11,568 nt of DNA, taken from Gp13-AA77 sp036521995. Its GTDB lineage: Bacteria; Acidobacteriota; Terriglobia; UBA7540. Made by a program: the position numbers and the translations under genes. This document shows positions 1 to 7,048 of this stretch, one piece after another. The notes beneath the pieces are model-generated. The model was given only the letters and a program-made list of their open reading frames with translations. It ran no database searches and was not told the DNA's origin. Location of the stretch: NCBI GenBank assembly GCA_036521995.1, contig DATDGR010000128.1, forward strand, positions 1 through 11,568. Reading direction: 5' to 3'. The stretch's first letter is position 1. Every line of letters begins with the position of its first letter.

Positions 1-606
1 CAGGTCGCCGAGTTCCTCCTCGATCCGGGAGCGATCGGGCGCGGCCGGTTGAGCGTTTCCAGTCTCCTTCAACTCCTGCCGCAGCTCTTGAATTTCCTCC
101 AGGACCTTATCGAGCACATCGGCTGCGCGCGGCCAGTCAAACCCTGCTCCGGCCGCTCGCACGCCCAGCTCCTGGGCTTCGAGCGTGGAGGGCAGCGTGG
201 GAGCGATCCCATCCAGCAAGGACTCCGCCGTGTCGCGTTTCTCCAGCCGCTCGCGATCCTTCACCGCATTCCAGCTCTTCAGGGCTTCGGCGGCGTTGCG
301 GGCCTTCGCTTCGCCAAACACGTGCGGGTGGCGCCGCACCAGTTTCGAATGAAGCCGCTCCATGACGCTCGACAGTGTGAAGCGCCCTTCCTCTTCAGCC
401 AACCGCGAGTAGAAGACAACCTGGAAGAGCAGGTCGCCGAGTTCGTCTTCGAGGCCCCCGAAGTCGCGGGCGTTCACGGCGTCGATCACTTCGTAGGCCT
501 CTTCCAGCAGCAGGGCCTTCATGGAGTCATAGTCCTGGGCGCGATCCCACGGACAACCCTCAGGACTGCGCAGCCGCGCCATCAGCACGACCAGTTTCTC
601 CGCCAT
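1..606 (-). CDS. mazG: MazG nucleoside triphosphate pyrophosphohydrolase, 3' end cut by window edge
   Basis: This is a cytoplasmic all-alpha NTP pyrophosphatase that hydrolyses (d)NTPs to NMP plus PPi and is used for nucleotide-pool housekeeping. The 202 visible residues read MAEKLVVLMARLRSPEGCPW at the start, close to the E. coli MazG N-terminus. The first catalytic domain shows LLEEAYEVIDA (residues 33-43, the EExxE metal site) and EDELGDLL (53-60, the ExxD pair), followed by RRHPHVFGE near 91-99. The second domain shows LEEIQELRQEL (about 159-169) and ends at the window edge in EEELGDL, so roughly the last 60 residues are missing. The start is not settled. ATG at 606 matches family length but has no clear Shine-Dalgarno. 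TTG at 720 has GGAG six bases upstream and would add 38 residues that look unstructured and have lower third-position GC. The gene follows the small ORF on the same strand but has its own promoter-like site at 777-805. Confidence 0.93.
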   Translation of the reverse strand, partial: MAEKLVVLMARLRSPEGCPWDRAQDYDSMKALLLEEAYEVIDAVNARDFGGLEDELGDLLFQVVFYSRLAEEEGRFTLSSVMERLHSKLVRRHPHVFGEAKARNAAEALKSWNAVKDRERLEKRDTAESLLDGIAPTLPSTLEAQELGVRAAGAGFDWPRAADVLDKVLEEIQELRQELKETGNAQPAAPDRSRIEEELGDL

Positions 607-776
607 CCGTCCGGCGATTTGACGCTCGGACGGACCGGAAATCTCCGCAGCGGTTTGTTCGATCTCCGAGTTTCGAGGTTCGAGTCCCGAATCCTGCCGG
701 TTGACGTCCTGGTTTGCCAAAGGAAACTCCGCTGGACGGTGGAGCAGGTCAGACCGCCCGGAGATTCTGAATGGCT

Positions 777-805
777 ACTGTAGCAACTGGTCCGAGGGGT
801 GACAA
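777..805 (-). promoter_or_regulatory. Candidate sigma-70 promoter for mazG
   Basis: On the minus strand TTGTCA (805-800) and TACAGT (782-777) are separated by exactly 17 bases. Each hexamer is one or two changes from consensus. The predicted transcript start is near 770, in the gap between the small gene that ends at 819 and either candidate mazG start (720 or 606). This is seen by eye only. In a GC-rich genome such matches are less common by chance, but this one is unproven. Confidence 0.5.
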
Positions 806-818
806 GCGCGCGACACCC

Positions 819-1091
819 TCACATGTCGATGCGCTGCACTTTCCGGCGATTCAGGTACCAGCAGGGACGATAGCCGAGGTGCGGAAACAAGGAGTGGACG
901 CACGTCTGGGTCTCGGGCGGCTGAAAATAGAAATCGGGCTTGCCGTCCTTCTTCATGACCGCGTAATAGCGCTGCACTTGAACCGATCCGAAAGGGTCGC
1001 GACTCTTCGGGATCCGGTACCGGACAAAGAGGTAGTCACCGGCGTACAGCATCGCCAGGAGCAGAGCTGCGTCCAGCAGGATGCGCTTCAT
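819..1091 (-). CDS. Small membrane-anchored conserved protein of unknown function
   Basis: The protein has 90 residues. Residues 4-22 (ILLDAALLLAMLYAGDYLF) form one hydrophobic helix after MKR, so it is either anchored with its C-terminus outside or has an uncleaved signal. The outer part has VQVQRYYAVMKKDGKPDFYF (38-57) and then a compact motif CVHSLFPHLGYRPCWYL (64-80), with two cysteines (C64, C77) that could pair or bind metal. I recall similar proteins only from Acidobacteriota and know no function. ATG at 1091 is preceded by GGAG at very short spacing. The gene begins 24 bases after the DUF1501 stop, so the two are probably co-transcribed. The opposite-strand frame over this region lacks any recognisable motif, while this one looks like a real protein. 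Confidence 0.78.
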   Translation of the reverse strand: MKRILLDAALLLAMLYAGDYLFVRYRIPKSRDPFGSVQVQRYYAVMKKDGKPDFYFQPPETQTCVHSLFPHLGYRPCWYLNRRKVQRIDM

Positions 1092-1104
1092 GTCTCCACT
1101 CGTG

Positions 1105-1122
1105 AGCCTAGTCAGTTAGGCT
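1105..1122 (-). other. Perfect 6-bp inverted repeat over the DUF1501 stop codon
   Basis: AGCCTA (1105-1110) and TAGGCT (1117-1122) are perfect complements around a 6-base loop. The structure includes the TAA stop of the DUF1501 gene and ends 13 bases before the ATG of the small downstream gene. There is no following U tract, so it is not a convincing intrinsic terminator. It could shape coupling between the two genes or be chance. Confidence 0.35.
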
Positions 1123-2612
1123 AGCAGCTTCGCGACCGGATCACCGGAGATATCCGTCAGGCGGAAATCGCGGCCCTGGAAGCGATAGGTGAGGCGCGTG
1201 TGATCGATGCCCATGCGGTTGAGGAGGGTGGCGTGCAGGTCGTGAACGTCCATGGGGTCTTCCACCGGGTTGTAGCCTAGCTCATCGGTCTGGCCTACAC
1301 TGATGCCCGGCCTGATGCCTCCGCCCGCCAGCCACACGCTGAAGGCGCGCGGGTGGTGGTCGCGACCGAGGAACTTGGAGCGGTTGCGCTCTTCGTTCAT
1401 GGGCGTGCGGCCGAACTCGCCGCCCCACACCACCAGGGTGCTGTCGAGCAGACCCCGCTGTTTCAGATCTTTCACCAGGGCGGCCGAGGCCTGATCCGTC
1501 TCCCGGCAGAGGCTGGGCAGGCGGTTCACGATGTCGTCGTGCGCGGAGGTGCCGTGGTTGTCCCAGCCGCGATGGTAAAGCTGCACGAACCGCACTCCGC
1601 GCTCCACCAGCCGCCGCGCCAGCAGACAGTTGTTGGCGAACGATTTCTTGCCGGGCTCGGTGCCGTACATCTCGTGAACGGCCTGCGGCTCCTTGGAGAT
1701 GTCGGTCAGTTCGGGCACGCTCGACTGCATGCGGTAGGCCATCTCATAGGAAGCGATACGGGTAACGATCTCCGGATCGCCTGCGCTCTTCAGGTGCATC
1801 TCATTCAAGCTCTTGATAGCATCGAGCGACTCCCGCCGCGCCTCCGGGCTGACTCCGTCCGGGTTGGTGAGGAACAACACCGGATCGCCCTGGGAGCGGA
1901 ACTCCACGCCCTGGTAGACGGTCGGCAGAAACCCGCTGCCCCAGCAAGCCTTGCCGCCGTCGGGCTGGTTCTCGCCGGAGATCAGCACCACGAAGCCCGG
2001 CAGATTGCTGCTTTCGCTGCCGAGACCATACGTCAGCCAGGAGCCCATGCTGGGCCGGCCGAAGATTTGAAAGCCGGTGTTCATGAAAATCTGGGCGGGC
2101 GCGTGGTTGAACTGGCTGGTGTGGACGGAGCGCACGATGGCGATGTCGTCCGCGACCTCGCCCAGGTGCGGAAGCAGCTCCGAAATTTGCGCCCCGGACT
2201 GGCCCCAGCGCTTGAACTGGTAGGGGGACCCCAGAAGCTTGGGCGTGCCGCGGATAAAGGCAAAGCGCTCGCCCTTCGTGAGCTCTTCGGGAATGCCTTG
2301 CCCGTTGAGCTGCTGCAGCTTGGGTTTGTAATCCAAAAGGTCAACCTGGGAAGGCGCTCCGGCCATGAAGAGGTAGATCACGCTCTTCGCCTTCGGAGCG
2401 AACATGGGCGGCTTCGGCGACAGCGGGTTCACGGCCGCCGAGGCGGAGGGCGAGGCTGCCGGACTCAACGTCTCGCCAAGGGCGTAGCGATTGAGGAGAG
2501 TGGTGAGTGCAGCCGAGCCGATGCCGAAGCCCGCCTGCCTGAAGAAGTGGCGGCGAGTGACGGCCCGCAGCATGTCCTGCATCGGACTTAGAGCACTGTT
2601 CTTGTGCTTCAT
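1116..2612 (-). CDS. DUF1501 family Tat-exported protein
   Basis: The protein has 498 residues. DUF1501 proteins have an alkaline-phosphatase/sulfatase-like fold and occur in sets with PSCyt1/DUF1549/DUF1553 proteins in Planctomycetes and Acidobacteriota. No substrate is established. The N-terminus has a twin-arginine export signal, TRRHFF at 19-24, followed by a hydrophobic stretch (about 27-40) and a Pro/Ala/Ser-rich linker, so the protein should be exported. The family core starts with SVIYLFMAGAPSQVDLLDYK (about 77-96). Likely metal-site motifs are WDNHG (350-354), GGEFGRTP (397-404), GRDHHPRAF (about 416-424) and DVHDLHATLL (455-464). Length is normal for the family. ATG at 2612 was chosen. 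An in-frame GTG at 2642 would add ten residues and neither has a clear Shine-Dalgarno; ATG at 2582 would also keep the Tat motif. A promoter-like site lies at 2658-2687. The partner DUF1553 gene is upstream on the same strand. Confidence 0.93.
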   Translation of the reverse strand: MKHKNSALSPMQDMLRAVTRRHFFRQAGFGIGSAALTTLLNRYALGETLSPAASPSASAAVNPLSPKPPMFAPKAKSVIYLFMAGAPSQVDLLDYKPKLQQLNGQGIPEELTKGERFAFIRGTPKLLGSPYQFKRWGQSGAQISELLPHLGEVADDIAIVRSVHTSQFNHAPAQIFMNTGFQIFGRPSMGSWLTYGLGSESSNLPGFVVLISGENQPDGGKACWGSGFLPTVYQGVEFRSQGDPVLFLTNPDGVSPEARRESLDAIKSLNEMHLKSAGDPEIVTRIASYEMAYRMQSSVPELTDISKEPQAVHEMYGTEPGKKSFANNCLLARRLVERGVRFVQLYHRGWDNHGTSAHDDIVNRLPSLCRETDQASAALVKDLKQRGLLDSTLVVWGGEFGRTPMNEERNRSKFLGRDHHPRAFSVWLAGGGIRPGISVGQTDELGYNPVEDPMDVHDLHATLLNRMGIDHTRLTYRFQGRDFRLTDISGDPVAKLLA

Positions 2613-2657
2613 GGTGCGAATTCTAGTGATGCGACGCTCCACGACATAACGTGTACC

Positions 2658-2687
2658 ATTCTAGCTCGGAGTCCAGATGCTTTCCAA
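2658..2687 (-). promoter_or_regulatory. Candidate sigma-70 promoter for the DUF1501 gene
   Basis: On the minus strand TTGGAA (2687-2682) and TAGAAT (2663-2658) are spaced by 18 bases. The predicted start near 2651 leaves a leader of about 38 bases to the ATG at 2612. This supports the DUF1501 gene having its own promoter despite the same-strand DUF1553 gene upstream. Confidence 0.45.
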
Positions 2688-2760
2688 GCATGATCCATCC
2701 TTGGTGGCGGGCTAGTCTTGCGTTGAAGGAGGACGACCAGTGCCGTCCTGAGCTTTGCGC

Positions 2761-3063
2761 TGGCTTTGGGGCTAGAGTCGATTGCCGCCCCGCTTGGCCA
2801 TAAACCACTGATTCACCTAGATTTGATTGCCGATTTGGACTTTGTCCCCGATTGGCTTTGGCGTTTTGGGTCTCACAGCCTCCGACTGTCTAGTATCTAT
2901 CTGATTATAAATGAATTATTTGAATTGTGGCCCGAAAAGCCGAAGTGACCCGTTTGGCTTTGGATGTAGCCCCTGTTTTGCTGATTCTAAAGAGCTTCTT
3001 GGCTTTGGCCTAGCCCCCCTCTTTTCTGTATCTCGCTCATTCTAAATGACCTCTTGGCTTTGG
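2761..3063. repeat. Degenerate interspersed tandem repeat with TTGGCTTTGG core
   Basis: The core TTGGCTTTGG occurs at 2852-2861, 2954-2963, 2999-3008 and 3054-3063, with a near copy at 2761-2769 and a degraded one, TTGGACTTTG, at 2835-2844. In the last two full units the core is preceded by CTSATTCTAAA (2981 and 3036). A weaker relative, CTGATTATAAATGA, sits at 2901, and CTGATTC occurs at 2808. Several cores are followed within about ten bases by a C-rich stretch (AGCCCC, TCCCC, AGCCCCCC). Spacings between cores are 45, 55, about 92 and 102 bases, consistent with a unit of about 45-55 bases in which some copies have decayed. No function is evident. Confidence 0.65.
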
Positions 3064-3187
3064 CACAAGGAATCTTTTTTCGTTCGGCGTCATCCTAGTG
3101 GCCCGATGCTCTCAGCCCAGCGAAGCCGCATCGACGTTCTTGACATGCAGATCATAGCCATTTTACCCGCGAACTTAATGAACAATG

Positions 3188-3216
3188 AGTATACGCCAGC
3201 TCCTCCCTTGAGTCAA
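3188..3216 (-). promoter_or_regulatory. Near-consensus sigma-70 promoter pointing into the gene-free stretch
   Basis: On the minus strand TTGACT (3216-3211) and TATACT (3193-3188) are exactly 17 bases apart, the best promoter match in the window. The -35 hexamer lies inside a perfect short palindrome, CTTGAGTCAAG (3207-3217), which could be an operator half-site arrangement or chance. The predicted start is near 3181. The transcript would cross the repeat cluster and reach the DUF1501 gene after about 570 bases, or end earlier as a non-coding RNA. Confidence 0.5.
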
Positions 3217-3249
3217 GCCCGCTGGACAATGCCAGGTTCGCGGACTCTC

Positions 3250-6200
3250 TCATTCCTTGGTGATGGTTTCATCGAGATTCAGCATCACATTGGCGACCAT
3301 CGTCCAGGCGGCCTGCCCGGACGGATCGAGCGACGCCGTCTCATATCCCTTGATCACCTTGGCCGCCGCCTCGGTGTCCTTCTGATAGCGGGTGAGCTCC
3401 TGATTGTAGAAGGCCAGCAGGCGATCCAGCTCTTCCGGCGTTGGCCGGCGCGACGTGCAGCGGCGAAATCCGTAAATAACGCGCGCCGAGGCATCTGAGC
3501 CGCCATCCTCCATCATCCTTCGAGCCAGGGCCTGCGCCGCCTCAAAGAACGCCGGATCGTTCAGGGTGGTCAGGGCCTGCAAGGGAGTGTTGGTGCGCAC
3601 CCGCCGGACCACGCAGAACTCGCGGCTGGGCGCGTCAAAGGTCACCAGGCTGGGGTAGGGCGCCGAGCGGCGGACGAAAGTATAGACGCCGCGCCGGTAG
3701 CGATCCTCGCCCTGGCTCATCACCCATTTGTCGTCGTTGTAGACGAGATTCCACACTCCTTCCGGCTGGTAAGGAAAGACGCTGGGCCCACCCATCTTGG
3801 GGCTCAGCAGGCCGCTCGCGGAGAGCGCGTTATCACGGACCTCCTCGGCCTCGATGCGGAAGCGCGGCCCGCGCGCCAGGAGCTTGTTGTAAGGATCGCG
3901 CTCCTCAAGCTCCGGCGTCACCCTCGACGATTGCCGGTAGGTGGCCGAGGTCACCATGACGCGCAGGATCGCCTTCGTGCTCCAGCCATGGGCCATGAAT
4001 TCGGTGGCCAGCCAGTCGAGCAGCTCCGGATGCGTGGGCGGATCGCCCTGGCTGCCGAAATCCTCGCTGGTCTCCACAAGGCCGTGTCCAAACAAGGTTT
4101 CCCAGTAGTGATTCACGGTGACGCGCGCCGTCAAAGGGTTGTTGTCATCCACTAACCATTGGGCCAGACCGAGGCGGTTCGGCATCTCGTCTTCGGACAG
4201 GCTGCCGAGGGCGGGCGGGACGTCCGCGTACACCTTGTCCGAGGTGCTGAGAAACGCACCGCGAACATGAATGGCCGTGGAAGGACGCTGGTAGGACTGC
4301 TTCTCCCCCATCACCAGCGAGGTGGCAATGCCCAATTTGTCGAGCGACTTGCTGAGCTCCGCAACCCGGTCCCGGTCCGGCTGCAGCAGCGGTGCGATGG
4401 CGCGGTAGGCGGCGGCGAGCTGAGTCTTCTGCTCGGCGGATCGCTGGGCCGGCGGGATGTCAACAAACGGCCGCACCCGCGCCGGAATCTGCGCGACGAA
4501 TTTGGGATCGGCCGCCGAAGTGACCGACAGACGGAATCGCCCCAGGTTGCGCGACGAGTGCAGCATCTGGTGCCGGAGGCGAATCGTCAACACGGTGCCG
4601 TGTTCGAATCCGAAAGGCTTTTCCGGCAGCAGCACGGCACGGCGCACAGGTGTGGCGCTGGTGGGCTCGATGGCCCAGCCCTTGGGTCCTTCCTGGTTGG
4701 GCTTGAGCAGGTTGGCGATCTCGTAGCCGGACTGCGATTCGTCGGCGATGGCCTCTTCGAAGGCGATTTTCTGCGCCGGTCCGCTGTGGTCTGCCGGCGT
4801 CGCTTCCATCTCAAAGGCGCTGAGAAAGAAATTGCCGTCCGGGTCGCGGCCCGGGCCACCATGCGGCAAGCTCGGATCCTGCAGCACTTCGATGCGGACG
4901 CCTGTGATGGCCGTTCCGCTGGTTTGAGCCGTCAGCTCGTAGGTATCCGCCTGGGGGTTCTTACCTGTCGCCAGGATCGATCCGTCCTTGAGCACCGTGA
5001 GCTTGGCGCCTCCGGCGGACGAAGATTGGCTCGGCCGGAGCGCGGTCCAGTCGGACTCAGCGGCCCGCAGCCTGGTTTCCCACTCCTCCTGTGCGGCTTC
5101 GAGTTCGGGCGTGGAAGTGTTCAGGCGGGTCTCGAGGGCGGCAATCTCGGCCTTCAACTTCCGGCTCTCGGCCGCCTGGTCGGAGGTCGGGAGCTCGATC
5201 TCGGGCTCCTCCACCCGGCTCTCGCCCTGACCCAGGTTCAACACTTTGTAGTCAGCGTTATCAAAGAAGGCGAGGAAGCGGTAATAGTCCGCTTGCATGA
5301 AGGGATCGAACTTGTGGTTGTGGCACTGCGCGCAACCGAGCGTCAGGCCGAGCCAGACCGAGGCCGTGGTATTCACGCGATCGATCAGGGAATACCAGCG
5401 ATACTCCTCCGGGTCGATGCCGCCTTCCTGGTTCAGCAGCGTATTGCGATTGAAGCCGGTGGCGATGAGCTGGTCCTGGGTGGGAGTAGGGAACATGTCG
5501 CCGGCGATCTGCTCGATGGTGAACTCCTTGAAGCTCATGTCCTGGTTCAGGGCGTTGATCACCCAGTCGCGGTACTTCCAGGCCGTGCGGCGCAGGTCCT
5601 TTTCGTAACCGTTGGTGTCTGCGTAGCGGGCGAGATCGAGCCAGGGACGCGCCCAGCGCTCGCCGTAATGAGGCGAGGCCAGCAGACGATCCACCTGCTT
5701 CTCATAGGCGTGCGGGCTCTTGTCGGCCAGAAAGGCGTCGATCTCCGCAAGGGTGGGCGGCAGGCCAATCAGGTCCAGGCTGAGGCGCCGGAGCAGAATC
5801 TCCTTGTCCGCTTCGGGCGAGGGGGAAAGGCCCTCCTTTTCGAGCCGGGCCAGGACAAAGGTGTCGACCGGATTGCGGCACCAGGCGGCGTTCTTGACCG
5901 GGGGAAGCGACGGCCGCACAGGCTTGACATAGGCCCAGTGCTTCACCGGCAGCGTGGCCGCAAGCGGCGCCGTCGAATCCGGTCCCGGCGCGCCCGAGTC
6001 AATCCAGTGGCGGATCAGGTCAAGCTGCCCGGCGGAAAGAGGCGGGCCTCCGTAAGGCATCTGAGGCCGATCGAGGGCCAGCAGGCGCCGCATCAGGCGG
6101 CTCTTGTCGCTTGAACCCGGCACAACCACTTTGCCGGAGTCGCTCCCCTTCAGAATGGCCTCCAGCGAGTCCAGGCGCAGGCCGTTCTGGTGGACGTCAA

Positions 6201-6912
6201 GCCCATGACACTGGTAGCAGCGCGCGGCCAGGATGGGCCGGATCTCGCCGGCGAAAACAGACGACGTGGCGGCCGGACGCGCGCCGCCGGGCCCCGTGAC
6301 GCCTGGCGATGCCTCCATAACGCGATCGCTGTGACCGGCACGGCCGCTGTCATTCTGAGGAGCAGCAGGCGGTCCTGAGCGCGCGAAGGAAGAATCTGCT
6401 TCGCTCGCCTGTGCGGAGGCCGGCGCAGTATTGCCCTGCGTCTTCGGAAATGACCCGGAATCAATCCAGGCACGAATCAGATTGATCTTCTCAGCGGGAA
6501 GCGGATCGCCGCCGAGTGGCATGCGGGGCGCATCGGTGAGGCCGAGCAGCCGTTTCACCAGAAGGCTGTCCTGGCTATGGCCGGGAATGATCGCCCGGCC
6601 GGAAGCGCCTCCCTTCAGAATCGCGGCTTCGGAATCAAGCCGCAGTCCCGCCTGGGCGCCGTCGCTGCCATGGCACTTTACGCACGCTGCCTGGAAAAGG
6701 GGTTTGATCTCGCGGTCGAACTCGATCCCCGTCCCGGAAACCGTGGCCGAAGCCTGCCCAGCCTGTGCCCAAACACGCGCCGCGGCTGGACCGAGACTCG
6801 AAGCAGGCAGCAGACCCCACAGCGCTGTGGCGGCAATAAGGATCGTGCCAGCCCGCGTCACTCTCTGGCTGGTGCTGCGGGCGGGCCGGTCAGGTTGGTT
6901 CCGAGGTCTCAT
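3250..6912 (-). CDS. Secreted PSCyt1 (x2)-DUF1549-DUF1553 multi-haem-motif protein
   Basis: The protein has 1220 residues. These proteins are paired with DUF1501 proteins in Planctomycetes and Acidobacteriota. They are thought to bind haem and act outside the cytoplasm, but the reaction is unknown. Order: signal peptide (hydrophobic 22-35, with a cleavage-like VWAQA near 47-51); PSCyt1 domain 1 with CVKCH at 77-81; a Pro/Ala/Ser-rich linker (about 153-219); PSCyt1 domain 2 with CYQCH at 232-236; DUF1549 (about 340-550) containing the family's CAQCHNHKFDP at 527-537; a coiled-coil stretch (about 575-625); a beta-rich segment with NFFLSAFEMEA; and DUF1553 (about 890-1190). The two PSCyt1 domains are recognisable duplicates (GLRLDSxxAILKG, LIRxWIDSG). 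One copy is more usual. The linker codons include a dispersed DNA repeat (see 6341-6399). ATG at 6912 was chosen; TTG at 6930 with weak GAGG upstream is possible. A promoter-like site is at 6948-6977. Confidence 0.94.
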   Translation of the reverse strand: MRPRNQPDRPARSTSQRVTRAGTILIAATALWGLLPASSLGPAAARVWAQAGQASATVSGTGIEFDREIKPLFQAACVKCHGSDGAQAGLRLDSEAAILKGGASGRAIIPGHSQDSLLVKRLLGLTDAPRMPLGGDPLPAEKINLIRAWIDSGSFPKTQGNTAPASAQASEADSSFARSGPPAAPQNDSGRAGHSDRVMEASPGVTGPGGARPAATSSVFAGEIRPILAARCYQCHGLDVHQNGLRLDSLEAILKGSDSGKVVVPGSSDKSRLMRRLLALDRPQMPYGGPPLSAGQLDLIRHWIDSGAPGPDSTAPLAATLPVKHWAYVKPVRPSLPPVKNAAWCRNPVDTFVLARLEKEGLSPSPEADKEILLRRLSLDLIGLPPTLAEIDAFLADKSPHAYEKQVDRLLASPHYGERWARPWLDLARYADTNGYEKDLRRTAWKYRDWVINALNQDMSFKEFTIEQIAGDMFPTPTQDQLIATGFNRNTLLNQEGGIDPEEYRWYSLIDRVNTTASVWLGLTLGCAQCHNHKFDPFMQADYYRFLAFFDNADYKVLNLGQGESRVEEPEIELPTSDQAAESRKLKAEIAALETRLNTSTPELEAAQEEWETRLRAAESDWTALRPSQSSSAGGAKLTVLKDGSILATGKNPQADTYELTAQTSGTAITGVRIEVLQDPSLPHGGPGRDPDGNFFLSAFEMEATPADHSGPAQKIAFEEAIADESQSGYEIANLLKPNQEGPKGWAIEPTSATPVRRAVLLPEKPFGFEHGTVLTIRLRHQMLHSSRNLGRFRLSVTSAADPKFVAQIPARVRPFVDIPPAQRSAEQKTQLAAAYRAIAPLLQPDRDRVAELSKSLDKLGIATSLVMGEKQSYQRPSTAIHVRGAFLSTSDKVYADVPPALGSLSEDEMPNRLGLAQWLVDDNNPLTARVTVNHYWETLFGHGLVETSEDFGSQGDPPTHPELLDWLATEFMAHGWSTKAILRVMVTSATYRQSSRVTPELEERDPYNKLLARGPRFRIEAEEVRDNALSASGLLSPKMGGPSVFPYQPEGVWNLVYNDDKWVMSQGEDRYRRGVYTFVRRSAPYPSLVTFDAPSREFCVVRRVRTNTPLQALTTLNDPAFFEAAQALARRMMEDGGSDASARVIYGFRRCTSRRPTPEELDRLLAFYNQELTRYQKDTEAAAKVIKGYETASLDPSGQAAWTMVANVMLNLDETITKE
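6341..6399. repeat. Dispersed TGTCATTCTGAG...AAGAATCTGC repeat inside a coding region
   Basis: The plus strand reads CGGCCGC followed by TGTCATTCTGAGG (6348-6360) and, after a GC-rich middle containing CCTGAGCGCGCGAAGG, AAGAATCTGC (6390-6399). I recall this start and end from a short repeat scattered in multiple copies between genes of Acidobacteriota. Here it lies within the DUF1553 gene, encoding part of the linker between the two haem-binding domains (about residues 171-193) in an open frame. The identification rests on memory of the repeat's ends, not on a search. Confidence 0.6.
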
Positions 6913-6947
6913 CCGTCGCGTGGTCAACAAGCTCTGCCTCGTTTGTA

Positions 6948-6977
6948 ATCATACTTCTCGTCCGCTGTTGGGCTCAA
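6948..6977 (-). promoter_or_regulatory. Candidate sigma-70 promoter for the DUF1553 gene
   Basis: On the minus strand TTGAGC (6977-6972) and TATGAT (6953-6948) are separated by 18 bases. The predicted transcript start is near 6941, giving a leader of about 28 bases to the ATG at 6912. It lies back-to-back with the rightward promoter-like site at 7014-7042. Confidence 0.5.
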
Positions 6978-7013
6978 GCTGAACGTACACCGGTCGGACG
7001 TGTGCGAGAGGCC

Positions 7014-7042
7014 TTGAATGTCTGCGGTTTGGGTGGGATACT
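7014..7042 (+). promoter_or_regulatory. Candidate sigma-70 promoter placing the start site on the DinB ATG
   Basis: TTGAAT (7014-7019) and GATACT (7037-7042) have a 17-base spacer. Counting the last base of the -10 hexamer as -7 puts +1 at 7049, the A of the first ATG of the following gene. No good Shine-Dalgarno precedes that ATG, so the message may be leaderless. Confidence 0.5.
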
Positions 7043-7048
7043 GGCTGA

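Larger units (their letters stand above)
2643..3249. other. Gene-free stretch between DUF1553 and DUF1501 genes
   Basis: I see no credible gene here. Short open frames on both strands lack family motifs and partly translate the repeat units. The base composition is clearly more AT-rich than the flanking genes. It contains the degenerate repeat cluster (2761-3063), a strong promoter-like site on the minus strand (3188-3216), the DUF1501 promoter-like site (2658-2687), and a small perfect inverted repeat AGGACG/CGTCCT at 2730-2749 with an 8-base loop and no T tract. Confidence 0.7.

Noticed and set aside
1..455. Near-identical DNA at 1-25 and 432-456 as a direct repeat
   Set aside because: Both stretches encode the ELGDL motif of the two homologous MazG domains, so the similarity is explained by the protein.
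49..783. 244-codon open frame on the plus strand
   Set aside because: It is the complement of mazG; the minus strand reads all MazG motifs.
1353..2591. 412-codon open frame on the plus strand
   Set aside because: It lies entirely opposite the DUF1501 gene, whose motifs and Tat signal are clear; no family features are visible in this frame.
2766..2948. 60-codon open frame in the gene-free stretch
   Set aside because: It is built from the repeat units, has no credible ribosome-binding site and resembles no family.
3052..3080. Plus-strand terminator ending in TTTTTT
   Set aside because: The stem (CTTG/CAAG) is very short with a 9-base loop, separated from the T run, and there is no plus-strand gene to terminate.
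3140..3168. TTGACA on the plus strand as a promoter
   Set aside because: No acceptable -10 element follows at 16-18 bases and no plus-strand gene lies downstream.
3046..3498. 150-codon open frame overlapping the gene-free stretch
   Set aside because: Its second half is antisense to the DUF1553 C-terminus, and the first half translates the repeat region with no motif or good start.
4159..6114. 651-codon open frame on the plus strand
   Set aside because: It is antisense to the DUF1549/DUF1553 gene, has no recognisable domain, and its His/Arg/Gly-rich composition is what the complement of a GC-rich gene gives.
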